Below, piece by piece: positions 44,476-54,239 of a stretch of DNA of 64,000 nt. Position 1 is the stretch's first letter; every line of letters starts with the position of its first letter. Under the pieces are notes generated by a model. The model was given only the letters and a program-made list of their open reading frames with translations. It ran no database searches and was not told the origin of the DNA. Origin of the DNA: Sphingomonas sp. GM_Shp_1 (lineage in GTDB: Bacteria > Pseudomonadota > Alphaproteobacteria > Sphingomonadales > Sphingomonadaceae); contig NZ_JALNUR010000002.1 in NCBI RefSeq assembly GCF_026540895.1, positions 62,001 through 126,000 on the forward strand, in the 5' to 3' direction. The position numbers were made by a program, and so were the translations under genes.

Positions 44476-45056
44476 TCCTGTTCGTTCGGGTCCCTGTATC
44501 TCTGCCACAGCGAACGCACGCCCCAGCCGATCGCGGCCGCGACCATGACCAGCGCCGCCGCCATCAAGATGTGCAGCAGGCTGGGACGATAGCGCGCCGC
44601 CAGTTCCTGAAACGCCTCGCCGAACAGATAACCGATCCCGACGAAGATCGACGCCCAACATGCGGCGGACACCGCATTGACCGCGACGAACAGCCGGGTC
44701 GACACCTTGCTGGTCCCCAGCGCCACCGGGCTGATCGTGCGCAGGCCGTAGAGGAAGCGGAAGGCGAAGATGAAGCCGACCGGATAACGCTCCATCATAT
44801 GGGTCACGCGCGCATAGACCCGCCTTTTGCGCAGCTTGCCGATCCACCGCCCGTCGCGCGAGCGTCGACCGATTATGAAGAAGATCTGGTCGGCCAGGAA
44901 CGACCCGATGGCGGCGGCGACCAGCGCGGCGGGCCAGCCGACCAGCCCCTGATGCGCCAGGATGCCGCCGGTCACGACCGCCGTCTCTCCCTCCAGTCCG
45001 GCGCCGAGCGCGATGGCCACCACGCCATAACGGGCGACGATCGCCTCTATGCTCAG
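44472..45056 (-). CDS. DedA/SNARE-associated family membrane protein
   Basis: A protein of about 194 residues with several membrane helices and the DedA core: GAGLEGETAVVTGGILAHQG, AAIGSFLADQIFFIIGRRSR and FRFLYGLRTISPVALG with the functional Arg residues. Such proteins act in lipid flipping (C55-P or phospholipid) and proton-linked membrane homeostasis. No ATG, GTG or TTG lies at a sensible place: the frame opens at a CTG (45056) overlapping the oligopeptidase TGA, or further up inside that gene. The start is thus uncertain. Confidence 0.85.
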   Translation of the reverse strand: MSIEAIVARYGVVAIALGAGLEGETAVVTGGILAHQGLVGWPAALVAAAIGSFLADQIFFIIGRRSRDGRWIGKLRKRRVYARVTHMMERYPVGFIFAFRFLYGLRTISPVALGTSKVSTRLFVAVNAVSAACWASIFVGIGYLFGEAFQELAARYRPSLLHILMAAALVMVAAAIGWGVRSLWQRYRDPNEQE

Positions 45057-47122
45057 GATTCGACTCCCATCTGCCACAGGATGAAGGCGTGCTCCTCCGC
45101 CCCCTCGCGCAGGGACTCGAACCGGCCCGACTTGCCGCCATGCCCTGCCCCCATATTGGTCTTGAGCAGCAGCAGATTGTCGTCCGTCTTGGTCGCGCGC
45201 AGGCGAGCGGCCCATTTGGCGGGCTCCCAATAGGTCACGCGCGGATCGTTCAGCCCGCCCGAGATGAACATCGGCGGATAGGCCTGGGGCTTCACATTGT
45301 CATAGGGGCTGTAGCTGCGGATCAGCTCGAACGCCGCCTTGTCCTCGATGGGATTGCCCCATTCGGGCCATTCGCCCGGCGTCAACGGCAGTTCGGCGTC
45401 CATCATCGTGTTGAGTACGTCGACGAACGGCACGTCCGCGATCACCGCGCCCCACAGCTCGGGATCGGAATTCACCACCGCGCCCATCAGCTCGCCCCCC
45501 GCCGAGCGGCCCGCAATGGCGATGCTGCCCGCCTGGGTCCAGCCGCCGTCGATCAACCCCTTCGCCACGTCGACAAAGTCGTTGAAAGTGTTGGTCCGCT
45601 TTTCCAGCTTGCCGTCCAGATACCATTGCTGGCCCAGATCGTCACCGCCGCGGATATGCGCGATGGCATAGGCGAAACCGCGATCCAGCAGGCTCATCCG
45701 CCCGGTCGAGAAGCCCGGCGGAATGGCATAGCCGTAGGCACCATAGGCATAGAGGAACAGCTTGCCCGATCCGTCGCGCGGGAAGTCCTTCGGGTAGACG
45801 ATCGACACCGGCACCATCGTCCCGTCACGCGCGGGAATCTTCAGCCGCTCGGTCCGATATTTGTCGGCGTCATAGCCCGACGGGATTTCCTGCACCTTCA
45901 ACACGGTGAGCCCACCGGTCGCCACATCATAGTCATAGACGGTGCCCGGCGTGACCATCGACTCATAGCCGAGGCGTAGGACCGACACGTCATATTCCGG
46001 ATTGTCGCCCAGACCCGCCGTATAGCTCGCCTCGGGAAATTCGATCCGCTGCGGCACGGTCGGCGTGTCGTAGCGGTGGATGGCGATCCGGTCCAAACCG
46101 TCCTCGCGCCCCTCGACCACGAAGAAGTCCTTATAGCACTCCACCCCGGTCATGTAGAAATGCGGGTTGGGGCCGATCAGCTCATGCCAGTCGCCGGGAT
46201 TGTCGATCGAGGCGGTGCAGAGGCGGAATTGCGGGTCCACGTCATTGGTGTGGATGAACAGCGTGCCGTCATGCTCGTCCACATCATATTCGCGACCCTC
46301 TTTCCGGGGCGCGACCAGGATCGGTTCGGCAAAGACATTGTCGCTGGGAAGCAGTCGCACCTCGCTGGTGACATGGTCGCCGGTCGCGATCACGATCCAG
46401 TTGCGCGCGGAGGTCTCGGCGACGGCGACGCGATAGCCTTCGTCCGCCTCGTGGAACAGTTCGACATCGTCCGCCACGGGCGTGCCCAGCCGGTGGAAGC
46501 GGGCATTGTCGGTCCGCCACTGCGCATTCGCCACGCCGTAGAGAAAGCCGCTATCGTCCGCGACCCAGACGATCTCCGACAACATGCCGGGGATGACGTC
46601 GGGGAGGTGCTCGCCGGTGGTCAGGTCCTTGACCCGCACCTCGAACCGTTCCGAGCCATTGTCGTCGATCGCATAGGCGAGGTAGCGGCCATTGTTGCTG
46701 ATCGAGAAGGCGCCCAGCCGGAAATATTCCTTGCCCTCGGCCAGCGCCGGTTCGTCGAGCAGCAGCTCGTCGGGGCCGCCCGCGACGGGCTTGCGCCACC
46801 ATTTGCGATATTGCCCGCCGGTCTCGAACGCGGTCCAGTAGAGCCAGTCTCCGTCCTTCTGGGGAACCGAGGATTCGTCCTCCTTGATCCGCCCCTTCAT
46901 CTCTTCATAGAGGCGATCGATCAGCGGCTGGCGCGGGGCCATCACCGCGTCGAAATAGGCATTCTCCGCCTCGACATAGGCGAGAACGTCCTTGTCCTCG
47001 ACCTCCGGATAGGCGGGGTCCTTCAGCCAGGCATAGGGATCTTCGATGGTGATCCCGTGGGCGGTGAAGCTGTGAGGGCGGGTTTCGGCAACGGGCGGCG
47101 TCGGCGCGGCGGGTTCGGTCAT
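45053..47122 (-). CDS. Oligopeptidase B (S9A family serine peptidase)
   Basis: A 689-residue cytosolic peptidase that cuts short peptides after basic residues. An N-terminal beta-propeller is followed by the hydrolase domain. The nucleophile is in IAGRSAGGELMGAVVNSDPE (Ser near residue 540), the Asp in FISGGLNDPRVTYWEPAKW, and the His in NMGAGHGGKSGRFE. PFVDVLNTMMDAELPLTPGE is typical of oligopeptidase B. There is no signal peptide. ATG 47122 gives MTEPAAPTPPVAE. It is the first gene of a run DedA-thioesterase on this strand. Confidence 0.95.
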   Translation of the reverse strand: MTEPAAPTPPVAETRPHSFTAHGITIEDPYAWLKDPAYPEVEDKDVLAYVEAENAYFDAVMAPRQPLIDRLYEEMKGRIKEDESSVPQKDGDWLYWTAFETGGQYRKWWRKPVAGGPDELLLDEPALAEGKEYFRLGAFSISNNGRYLAYAIDDNGSERFEVRVKDLTTGEHLPDVIPGMLSEIVWVADDSGFLYGVANAQWRTDNARFHRLGTPVADDVELFHEADEGYRVAVAETSARNWIVIATGDHVTSEVRLLPSDNVFAEPILVAPRKEGREYDVDEHDGTLFIHTNDVDPQFRLCTASIDNPGDWHELIGPNPHFYMTGVECYKDFFVVEGREDGLDRIAIHRYDTPTVPQRIEFPEASYTAGLGDNPEYDVSVLRLGYESMVTPGTVYDYDVATGGLTVLKVQEIPSGYDADKYRTERLKIPARDGTMVPVSIVYPKDFPRDGSGKLFLYAYGAYGYAIPPGFSTGRMSLLDRGFAYAIAHIRGGDDLGQQWYLDGKLEKRTNTFNDFVDVAKGLIDGGWTQAGSIAIAGRSAGGELMGAVVNSDPELWGAVIADVPFVDVLNTMMDAELPLTPGEWPEWGNPIEDKAAFELIRSYSPYDNVKPQAYPPMFISGGLNDPRVTYWEPAKWAARLRATKTDDNLLLLKTNMGAGHGGKSGRFESLREGAEEHAFILWQMGVES

Positions 47123-47205
47123 CGCCCGGATGTAGCTAGGGTTACGTCCTACCGGAAGGGGGTCGAGCGGTTTCCTCATACCCTCTCCCCAGCTCGCAAC
47201 TCCAC

Positions 47206-47297
47206 CTCCGTTCAGCCTGAGCAAAGTCGAAGGCCATGGGAATCCCGTGCGGCGATGGGCGGTACGTGCACTTCGACTTCGCTCAGTGCAAACGGAG
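47206..47297. repeat. Inverted-pair repeat, family B, copy 3 (92 bp)
   Basis: Arms 47206-47232 and 47271-47297 flank a 38-bp centre, in the divergent gap between oligopeptidase B and aminopeptidase P (287 bp). The rest of the gap shows nothing clear. Confidence 0.88.
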
Positions 47298-47409
47298 GAT
47301 GGGATACGCCCCTTCCGGCCTGACCCTTCTAACTCGCCCCTTCTGGGTCGACGATACGGGCGTGCAGGGCTAGACCGCGATCATCCTCCCATCGCCTTCA
47401 GGTCCCGTC

Positions 47410-49200
47410 ATGCCCCATTCCTCCCGCCTTGCCGCGCTTCGCGCCCTACTTGCCGCCCAGGGGCTCGATGGTTTCGTCGTGCCGCTGACCGACGAGCATA
47501 TGAGCGAATATGTCGGCGACTATGCGCAGCGCCTAGCCTGGCTGACCGGGTTCGGCGGATCGGCGGGAACCGCGGTGGTGATGGCGGACAAGGCCGCGAT
47601 CTTCACCGACGGGCGCTACACGCTCCAGGTGCGCGAGCAGGTGTCGAGCGAGGACTATGCCTATGTCCCCGTGCCGCAGGACAGCGTGTCGGGCTGGCTG
47701 GGGCGCGAGGCGGCGGCGGGGCAGCGGATCGGGTACGACCCGTGGCTGCACACCCGCCAGCAGGTCGCCGACATGGCGGCGGCGCTCGCCGACCGGGATG
47801 CGGAACTGGTCGCGGTCGCCACCAACCCCATCGATGCGATCTGGTCCGACCGCCCCGCCCCCTCCCCCGCCGTGCTGACGGTGCAGGACGATGCAGTCGC
47901 GGGCGAAAGCTCGGCGGCCAAGCGCGCGCGGATCGGCGAATGGCTGGCCGAGCAGCGCGCCGATGCGGTGGTGTTGTCGGCACTGGATTCGATCGCCTGG
48001 GCGCTGAACGTGCGCGGCACCGATGTCGCGCATACGCCGGTCGCCTTGTCCTATGCCATCGTCCATGCGGACGGCGAGACCGACCTGTTCGTCGCGCCGG
48101 AGAAGATCACGCCCGAAGTGCGCGCGCATCTGGGCAATGCGGTGCGGCTGCATGAACGCGCGGCGTTCGAGGGTTATCTGGGGGGCTTTGCGGGTAAGCG
48201 CGTCGTCGCCGACCCCGAGCGCGCGGTGGCGGCCATCGCGCAAGCGCTGGAGGCGGGCGGGGCCAAGGTACTGGCGCTTCGCGATCCGGTGGTGCTGACC
48301 AAGGCGATCAAGAACCCCGCCGAAATCGCCGGGCACCGCGCGGCTTCGATCCGCGACGGGGCGGCGATGGTGAGGTTCCTGCACTGGGTCGAGCGCGAAT
48401 GCCCCAAAGGCGGACAGACCGAACTCTCCGCCGCCGCACGGTTGCTGGCGTTTCGCGAGGCGACCGGGCTGCTCAAGGATACCAGCTTCTCGACCATCTC
48501 GGCGACCGGAGCGCATGGTGCGAGCCCGCATTACCATGTCACCGAGGAGTCGAACGCCCCCATCGAACCGGGCCAGCTCTTCCTGATCGACTCGGGCGGG
48601 CAATATCGGGACGGCACGACCGACATCACCCGCGTCATGTCGATCGGCGCGCCGACGGACGAGATGCGCGACCGGTTCACCCGTGTGCTCAAAGGGCATA
48701 TCGGCCTCGCCACGGCGGTCTTCCCGGATGGGACGTTGGGCGGGCACCTGGATTCGCTGGCCCGGCGGCCGCTCTGGGAGGTCGGGCTGGATTATGCGCA
48801 TGGCACCGGCCACGGGGTCGGCGCGTACCTGTCGGTTCATGAGGGACCGCAACGTATCGCCGCGCCCAACTATCCCGGCGGCGCGGCGATGGAGCCGCTG
48901 CGGGCGGGCATGATGCTGTCCAACGAGCCCGGTTACTACAAGGCGGGCGAATATGGCATCCGCATCGAGAATCTGGTGCTGGTCGAGCGGCGCGAGATCG
49001 CAGGGGCGGACCGGGAGATGCTGGGCTTCGAGACGCTGACGCTTTGCCCGATCGAGCGGACTTTGATCGTGGCGGATTTGCTGACCGCGGGGGAGCGGGC
49101 GTGGCTCAACGCTTATCATGCGCGGGTGGCGGAGGTTTTGGCGCCGGAGCTGGAAGGGGCGGATCGCGACTGGTTGCTGGAGAAGTGTGCGGCGATCTGA
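47410..49200 (+). CDS. Aminopeptidase P family protein (M24B)
   Basis: A 596-residue Xaa-Pro aminopeptidase. Two creatinase-type N-terminal domains (HMSEYVGDYAQRLAWLTGFG, AAIFTDGRYTLQVREQV) precede the pita-bread catalytic domain. Metal ligands are visible in LIDSGGQYRDGTTDITRVM (two Asp), GTGHGVGAYLSVHEGPQ (His) and SNEPGYYKAGEYGIRIENLV (two Glu). The length fits the three-domain, eukaryotic-like class. ATG 47410 opens MPHSSRLAALRALLAAQG. Confidence 0.95.
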   Translation: MPHSSRLAALRALLAAQGLDGFVVPLTDEHMSEYVGDYAQRLAWLTGFGGSAGTAVVMADKAAIFTDGRYTLQVREQVSSEDYAYVPVPQDSVSGWLGREAAAGQRIGYDPWLHTRQQVADMAAALADRDAELVAVATNPIDAIWSDRPAPSPAVLTVQDDAVAGESSAAKRARIGEWLAEQRADAVVLSALDSIAWALNVRGTDVAHTPVALSYAIVHADGETDLFVAPEKITPEVRAHLGNAVRLHERAAFEGYLGGFAGKRVVADPERAVAAIAQALEAGGAKVLALRDPVVLTKAIKNPAEIAGHRAASIRDGAAMVRFLHWVERECPKGGQTELSAAARLLAFREATGLLKDTSFSTISATGAHGASPHYHVTEESNAPIEPGQLFLIDSGGQYRDGTTDITRVMSIGAPTDEMRDRFTRVLKGHIGLATAVFPDGTLGGHLDSLARRPLWEVGLDYAHGTGHGVGAYLSVHEGPQRIAAPNYPGGAAMEPLRAGMMLSNEPGYYKAGEYGIRIENLVLVERREIAGADREMLGFETLTLCPIERTLIVADLLTAGERAWLNAYHARVAEVLAPELEGADRDWLLEKCAAI

Positions 49201-49204
49201 TTTT

Positions 49205-49453
49205 TGGTTCACGCGAAGCCGCGAGGGCGCGAAGAGATTTGGTTCGCGCGGAGACGCGGAGGCGCGGAGAAGATTGTTCGCGCAGAGGCGCAGAGGACGC
49301 AGAGAGGGTGCGTGCGCGGCAGCGCTCTCACTTCATCAACGCCTGAGATAAGAGGGCCGCTGGCGCGGCGGGCGAGACACCTCCGCGTCTCCGCGCCTCC
49401 GCGCGAACAAATCTTCTTCTTTCTTCGCGTCCTCGCGGCTTCGCGTGAACACA
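49205..49453. repeat. Nested inverted repeat, family C, copy 2
   Basis: The outer arms GGTTCACGCGAAGCCGCGAG (from 49205) and CTCGCGGCTTCGCGTGAAC (to about 49450) enclose inner arms TTCGCGCGGAGACGCGGAGG (about 49242-49270) and CTCCGCGCCTCCGCGCGAA (about 49390-49408), in the same order and orientation, so together they make one imperfect inverted repeat of roughly 65 bp per arm. A further GTTCGCGCAGAGGCGCAGAG unit follows the left arm. It fills most of the 345-bp gap between convergent pepP and NAD-GDH. Confidence 0.8.
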
Positions 49454-49490
49454 AAAAACGCCGCGCGGGAGGGGCTTCCCACGCGGCGTT
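49453..49490 (-). terminator. Rho-independent terminator of the NAD-glutamate dehydrogenase gene
   Basis: On the minus strand AACGCCGCG pairs with CGCGGCGTT, with an inner GGGAAG...CTCCC stem, followed by TTTTTTGTG. It lies 56 bp after the stop. The A-rich left flank is shared with the end of the family-C repeat. Confidence 0.85.
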
Positions 49491-49545
49491 TCTGTACCCT
49501 TCATTGGGCACGGCTACTGGACCCCGGCCTTCGCCGGGGAACAGG

Positions 49546-52500
49546 TTACCGACCCAACAGCACCCGCGCCTGCCCTGCGATCTGCGCCAGCATCGCGGCA
49601 TTGGGTTGCGCGGCCAGGCGCGCCCGGTCGATCACCGCCTTGAACTGGCCGACGCGCGACGCATTGCGCTCCAGCCATGCCTCGACCGCCGCTTCCGGGT
49701 CGGTCGCGCCCGCGCGGCCCAGGAAGTCCAGCCGCTGCTGCTGGAAATCGCGCGCGAGGCCCGCGATCAGCAGCCGCTCCCACGGATCGCTGGGGTTGAT
49801 CCGCGCCGCCTGGCCCTGCGCCCAGTCCAGCCCCAGCGCCTGGCCCAGACGGGTAAAGGCATGGGTCAGCCGCGTCTCGTCGAGCGACAGGCGCTGGCCG
49901 AGATCGGCCAGACCCACCGCGCCGTCCAGTTCCGACACCCGCACCACCCGCGCCGCGAGGTCGGCCGGAGCACCCGCCTCTTCCAGCGCCGCGACGACCC
50001 GCGCACTCTGCGCCTTGGCCTCGTCGCGCAGCAGCGCGGGCGTTTCCGCCGCCAGCCGCTCGATCCCCGGCTGCAACCGTTCCAGCGCCGCGCCAGGCGC
50101 GGTGCCCGCCGGCATGGCGCGCAGCAGGTCGGCAATCTGCGACCGGGTCGCGCGCGCGACTTCGTCGAACAGCGCGATGCGCGCCGCCTCGGGCATCGCC
50201 GCCGTCTCGATGGCGGTCCACAGGCTGGGCAGATCGAACAGCCGCTCGACCACGACGAACATCGCCGCGATGTCGGCCATCGCCGCACCTTCCTCTTCCG
50301 CCAGCTCGAACGGATGGAGGATGCCCAGCCGGTTGACGATCCGGTTGGCGAGCTTGGTGGCGACAATCTCGCCGCGCAGGCGATGCTGGTCGATCGCCTC
50401 GCCGAACTGCGCCTGCATCGCCGCCGGGAAGGCGGCACGCAGATCGGGGAGCAGTTCGTCGTCCAGCGCCAGCGGGCTGGTCTCGATCGCATCCTGCAGT
50501 GTCAGCTTAGCCGTCGCCAGCAACACCGCCAGTTCGGGCCGGGTCAGCGCCAGCCCGTCCTGCCCGCGCCGCAACAGCACGTCGTTGCTGGCCAGCCCCT
50601 CGACCGCGCGGTCGAGCCGCCCGGCGCTCTCGAAGATCTCGATGACACGGACATAGCTCGGCATCGCGCCCGCGCCGTCCGCCTCGGCGATCGACAGGCC
50701 CAACGTCTGGAGCCGGTTATCCTCCAGCACCAGATGCGCCACGTCGTCGGTCATCGACGCGAGCAACGTATTGCGGTCGTCCTCCGCCAGGCGGCCCTCG
50801 ATCATCTCGCGGTTCAGCGCGATCTTGATGTTGACCTCGTTGTCCGAACAGTCGACGCCTGCCGAATTGTCGATGAAGTCGGTGTTGATCCGCCCGCCAC
50901 GCTCGGCAAAGGCGATGCGCGCGGCCTGAGTCACGCCCAGATTGGCACCCTCGCCGATGGCGATGACCCGCAGATCCTCGGCATCGACGCGCAGCCGGTC
51001 ATTGGCCGGATCGCCGACCTGGACATTATTCTCCGCCGCCGCCTTCACATAGGTACCGATGCCGCCGAACCAGAGCAGATCGGCCGGGGCCTTCAGGATC
51101 GCCGAGATCAACGCCGCTGGTTCCAGCGAGGTCGCGGTGATGCCCAAAGCCTCGCGGATTTCGTCCGACAGCGGAATCGTCTTGGCCGAACGCGGGAAGA
51201 CCCCGCCGCCGGGCGAAATCAGGCCGGTGTCGTAATCCGCCCAGCTCGACCGCGGCAAAGCGAACATCCGCGCGCGCTCTTCCCAGCTCGTGGCGGGATC
51301 GGGGTTGGGGTCGAGGAAGATGTGGCGATGGTCGAACGCCGCGACCAGCTTGATCGCCTTGGACAAGAGCATCCCGTTGCCGAACACGTCGCCCGACATG
51401 TCGCCACAGCCGACGACACGAATGGGCTGGCTCTGCACGTCAATGCCCCGCTCGGCGAAGTGACGCTGGACCGAGACCCAGGCGCCCTTGGCGGTGATGC
51501 CCATCGCCTTGTGGTCATAACCCTGACTACCCCCGGAGGCGAAGGCGTCGCCCAGCCAGAAGCCGCGCTCCAGCGCGAGCGCATTGGCGACGTCGGAGAA
51601 GGTCGCGGTGCCCTTATCGGCGGCGACCACGAAATAGGGGTCTTCGCCGTCCAGCACCTTCACGCCCTCGGGGTGCACCACCGCGCCCTCGACGATATTG
51701 TCGGTGATCGACAGGAGCGCGCGGATGAAGACGCGGTAGCTTTCCTTGCCCTCCGCTGCCCAGCCGTCGCGGTCGGTGACGGGCGAGGGCAGTTGCTTCG
51801 GGTAGAAACCACCCTTGGCCCCGGTCGGCACGATGACGGCGTTCTTGACCCGCTGCGCCTTCATGAGCCCCAAGATTTCGGTGCGGAAGTCGTCGCGGCG
51901 ATCCGACCAGCGCAAGCCACCACGGGCCACCGGCCCGGCGCGCAGGTGGATGCCCTCGACGCGGGGGCTGTAGACCCAGATTTCGCGCCACGGCAGCGGC
52001 GCGGGCAGGCCCGGAATCTTGTGGCTGTCGAGCTTGAACGCCAGCGCTTCCTTGCCCGCCTCGGCAAAGGCGTTGGTGCGCAACGTCGCCGCGATCATGT
52101 CGCGGAAGCTGCGCAAAATCCGGTCGTCGTCGATGGCCGACACCGCATCCAGCCCCGCCGCGATGGCGGCATCGGCGGCGGCGATGTCGCCGGTCGCCTT
52201 GGGATCATGCGCCACCGTGAACCGCTCGATCAGCGCGGTCGCCAGCCTGGGCGCCCGGCGCAGCGCATCGACCACGGTGGTCAGGCCATAAGGCAGCCCC
52301 GCCTGGCGCAGGTAACGGAACCAGGCGCGGAACAGCACCACCGCCTGCGGGCTCAGCCCCACATCGACGATCAGGCGGTTGAACGCATCATTCTCCGCCT
52401 TGCCCTCCAGCACGGCCGCGATCGCGCCCTCCAGCACCGCCGCGCCCTTGGGCTCGGTGGTCGCCTCGGTCTCGACGATAAAGTCATGGACAAAGGGATC

Positions 52501-54159
52501 GGCCTCGTCGCGCAGTCGGGTCGGCAGTTCGCCGATCACCCGAAAGCCGAAATTCTCCAGCACCGGCACCGCGTCCGACAAGGGCAGCGCGCCGTTCAGC
52601 TTGTAGATCTTCAGCTGGCGATCCTGCCCCGGCTGGACCGGGAACAGGCGGACCGAGCGGCTGTCCTCATTCTCCAGCGACGCCAGGCGCAGAATGTCGG
52701 CGGCGGCTTCGGCCGCATCGCTGACATTGCGGTAATTGGTCGGGAAGCCATTGGCCCAACGCAGCGCCAGACGCGCAGCACGGGGCGCGGGCACCTGCTC
52801 GGCCAGTGCGGCCTCGACATCCGGCATCCAGCCGCGCACCATCTTGCGCAACCGCTCGGCCAGCGCCGCCGTATCCGGCAGGCGGCCGTCCTGGCGCAGG
52901 TCGATGGTATAGCGGATCAGCGCGACGACGCCGTCCTCCAGCGCGATCGACCAGTTGAGCAGCGAGCCATTGGCGGCCTCGCCCAGCATGTCGCCGATGG
53001 CGACACGCCGCGCGGTGGTTAGCTCATCGCGCGGCAGCCAGACGAACGCGAACAGATGCCGCTGCAACACCGATCGGATCAGTACCAGCTCGGGCCGCGG
53101 CCGGTCGGCCAGCGACATGGCGGTCAGCGCCAGCTGCTCCAGCGCCTCGCCCGGAAACGCCGTCACCAGATCGTGCGGCAGCGCGGTCAGCGCATGGGTC
53201 AGCGCCTTGCCGGTATGGCCGCGCGGATCGAAACCGAACTTGGCCTGCAGCGCGGCGAGGCGCGTCCGCAGCACCGGCACCTCATGCGGCGGGCTGGCGA
53301 GCGCCGCGCTGGTCCACAGCCCGGCATGGATCGACAGGCCGACGGCGCGGCCGCCCTCCATGATCGGCACCAGCACCAGGTCGAGCGGCACCGAGCGATG
53401 CACGGTCGAGATCGCATTGGACTTCAGCAACAACGGCGCCGCGCCGCCCTCGACGAAATAGTCCAGCGCGCGCTGGCGCGACGTGTCCGCCAGCAGCGGC
53501 ACCTTGTGCGGCGTCCGCGCAATGCCAAGTGCGGGGGCGTCGCGGCCATCTTCGAACCACTTCTCATGGCCCAGCAGCGTCAACTTGCCGCCCAGGAACC
53601 AGAGGAGCAGCGCCGCGCCCTCGCCATTCTTCTCGCCCAGCGTCGTCGCATCGGCGGCGAGCGAATCCTGCAATCCCGACCAGTCGGCAACGGCGGCCCG
53701 GACATCGGCCAGCACGGCGCGTAGGTCATCGACCAGCCCCCGCCGGTCGCGCGCGTCGGCGCGTTCCATTTCCAGGTAGATGAAGGATTCGGACTTTCCA
53801 CCCGCGCCGATCGCCTGAAGCTCACCCTCACCGTCACGGGTGACCGGCAGGACGGGGTGGATCACCCGGTCGATCGCGATGCCGTCCGCACCGACCATCG
53901 CCGCGATCGAATCGACCAGGAAGGGCATGTCGTCATTGACGATGGCCAGGCGCATCCGGCGATGCGTGTCATCGCCCGATATCGGCTCCAGCGCGATGGA
54001 GGGCTCGCCCGGTGCGCGCCGCTGGGCCACCCCCGCGACGAAGGCCGCCGCGGCCGCCACCTCCGCGGGGCCAAACCCCTGCAACTCCGCCGGAAGGGCG
54101 CCCTGGGTCAGCCGCGCGGCAATCGCGTCGGCCATCGGATGCGACATATTCGGTGCCAT
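49546..54159 (-). CDS. NAD-specific glutamate dehydrogenase, 180-kDa class
   Basis: A 1537-residue enzyme that oxidatively deaminates glutamate to 2-oxoglutarate with NAD. The length matches the large L-GDH class of Proteobacteria and actinomycetes (about 1600). The N-terminal half contains ACT-like and linker regions (AIVNDDMPFLVDSIAAMVGA). The catalytic core near residue 745 has VARGGLRWSDRRDDFRTEIL and NAVIVPTGAKGGFYPKQLP, then VGCGDMSGDVFGNGMLLSKA in the NAD domain. ATG 54159 starts MAPNMSHPMADAIAARL. It is monocistronic, with its own terminator. Confidence 0.96.
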   Translation of the reverse strand: MAPNMSHPMADAIAARLTQGALPAELQGFGPAEVAAAAAFVAGVAQRRAPGEPSIALEPISGDDTHRRMRLAIVNDDMPFLVDSIAAMVGADGIAIDRVIHPVLPVTRDGEGELQAIGAGGKSESFIYLEMERADARDRRGLVDDLRAVLADVRAAVADWSGLQDSLAADATTLGEKNGEGAALLLWFLGGKLTLLGHEKWFEDGRDAPALGIARTPHKVPLLADTSRQRALDYFVEGGAAPLLLKSNAISTVHRSVPLDLVLVPIMEGGRAVGLSIHAGLWTSAALASPPHEVPVLRTRLAALQAKFGFDPRGHTGKALTHALTALPHDLVTAFPGEALEQLALTAMSLADRPRPELVLIRSVLQRHLFAFVWLPRDELTTARRVAIGDMLGEAANGSLLNWSIALEDGVVALIRYTIDLRQDGRLPDTAALAERLRKMVRGWMPDVEAALAEQVPAPRAARLALRWANGFPTNYRNVSDAAEAAADILRLASLENEDSRSVRLFPVQPGQDRQLKIYKLNGALPLSDAVPVLENFGFRVIGELPTRLRDEADPFVHDFIVETEATTEPKGAAVLEGAIAAVLEGKAENDAFNRLIVDVGLSPQAVVLFRAWFRYLRQAGLPYGLTTVVDALRRAPRLATALIERFTVAHDPKATGDIAAADAAIAAGLDAVSAIDDDRILRSFRDMIAATLRTNAFAEAGKEALAFKLDSHKIPGLPAPLPWREIWVYSPRVEGIHLRAGPVARGGLRWSDRRDDFRTEILGLMKAQRVKNAVIVPTGAKGGFYPKQLPSPVTDRDGWAAEGKESYRVFIRALLSITDNIVEGAVVHPEGVKVLDGEDPYFVVAADKGTATFSDVANALALERGFWLGDAFASGGSQGYDHKAMGITAKGAWVSVQRHFAERGIDVQSQPIRVVGCGDMSGDVFGNGMLLSKAIKLVAAFDHRHIFLDPNPDPATSWEERARMFALPRSSWADYDTGLISPGGGVFPRSAKTIPLSDEIREALGITATSLEPAALISAILKAPADLLWFGGIGTYVKAAAENNVQVGDPANDRLRVDAEDLRVIAIGEGANLGVTQAARIAFAERGGRINTDFIDNSAGVDCSDNEVNIKIALNREMIEGRLAEDDRNTLLASMTDDVAHLVLEDNRLQTLGLSIAEADGAGAMPSYVRVIEIFESAGRLDRAVEGLASNDVLLRRGQDGLALTRPELAVLLATAKLTLQDAIETSPLALDDELLPDLRAAFPAAMQAQFGEAIDQHRLRGEIVATKLANRIVNRLGILHPFELAEEEGAAMADIAAMFVVVERLFDLPSLWTAIETAAMPEAARIALFDEVARATRSQIADLLRAMPAGTAPGAALERLQPGIERLAAETPALLRDEAKAQSARVVAALEEAGAPADLAARVVRVSELDGAVGLADLGQRLSLDETRLTHAFTRLGQALGLDWAQGQAARINPSDPWERLLIAGLARDFQQQRLDFLGRAGATDPEAAVEAWLERNASRVGQFKAVIDRARLAAQPNAAMLAQIAGQARVLLGR

Positions 54160-54239
54160 GGCCGCTAGTCCTAGGCCCGGCGTTCGCGCCGCTCAACCCT
54201 TTGCAACCCGAGAAAAGATGTTGCGTCGCAGCGCAATTA

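Noticed and set aside
49204..53022. A 1272-codon open frame opposite the NAD-glutamate dehydrogenase gene
   Set aside because: It mirrors the codon structure of a clear GC-rich gene on the other strand, is full of Arg, Gln and Asp repeats, and shows no family motif.
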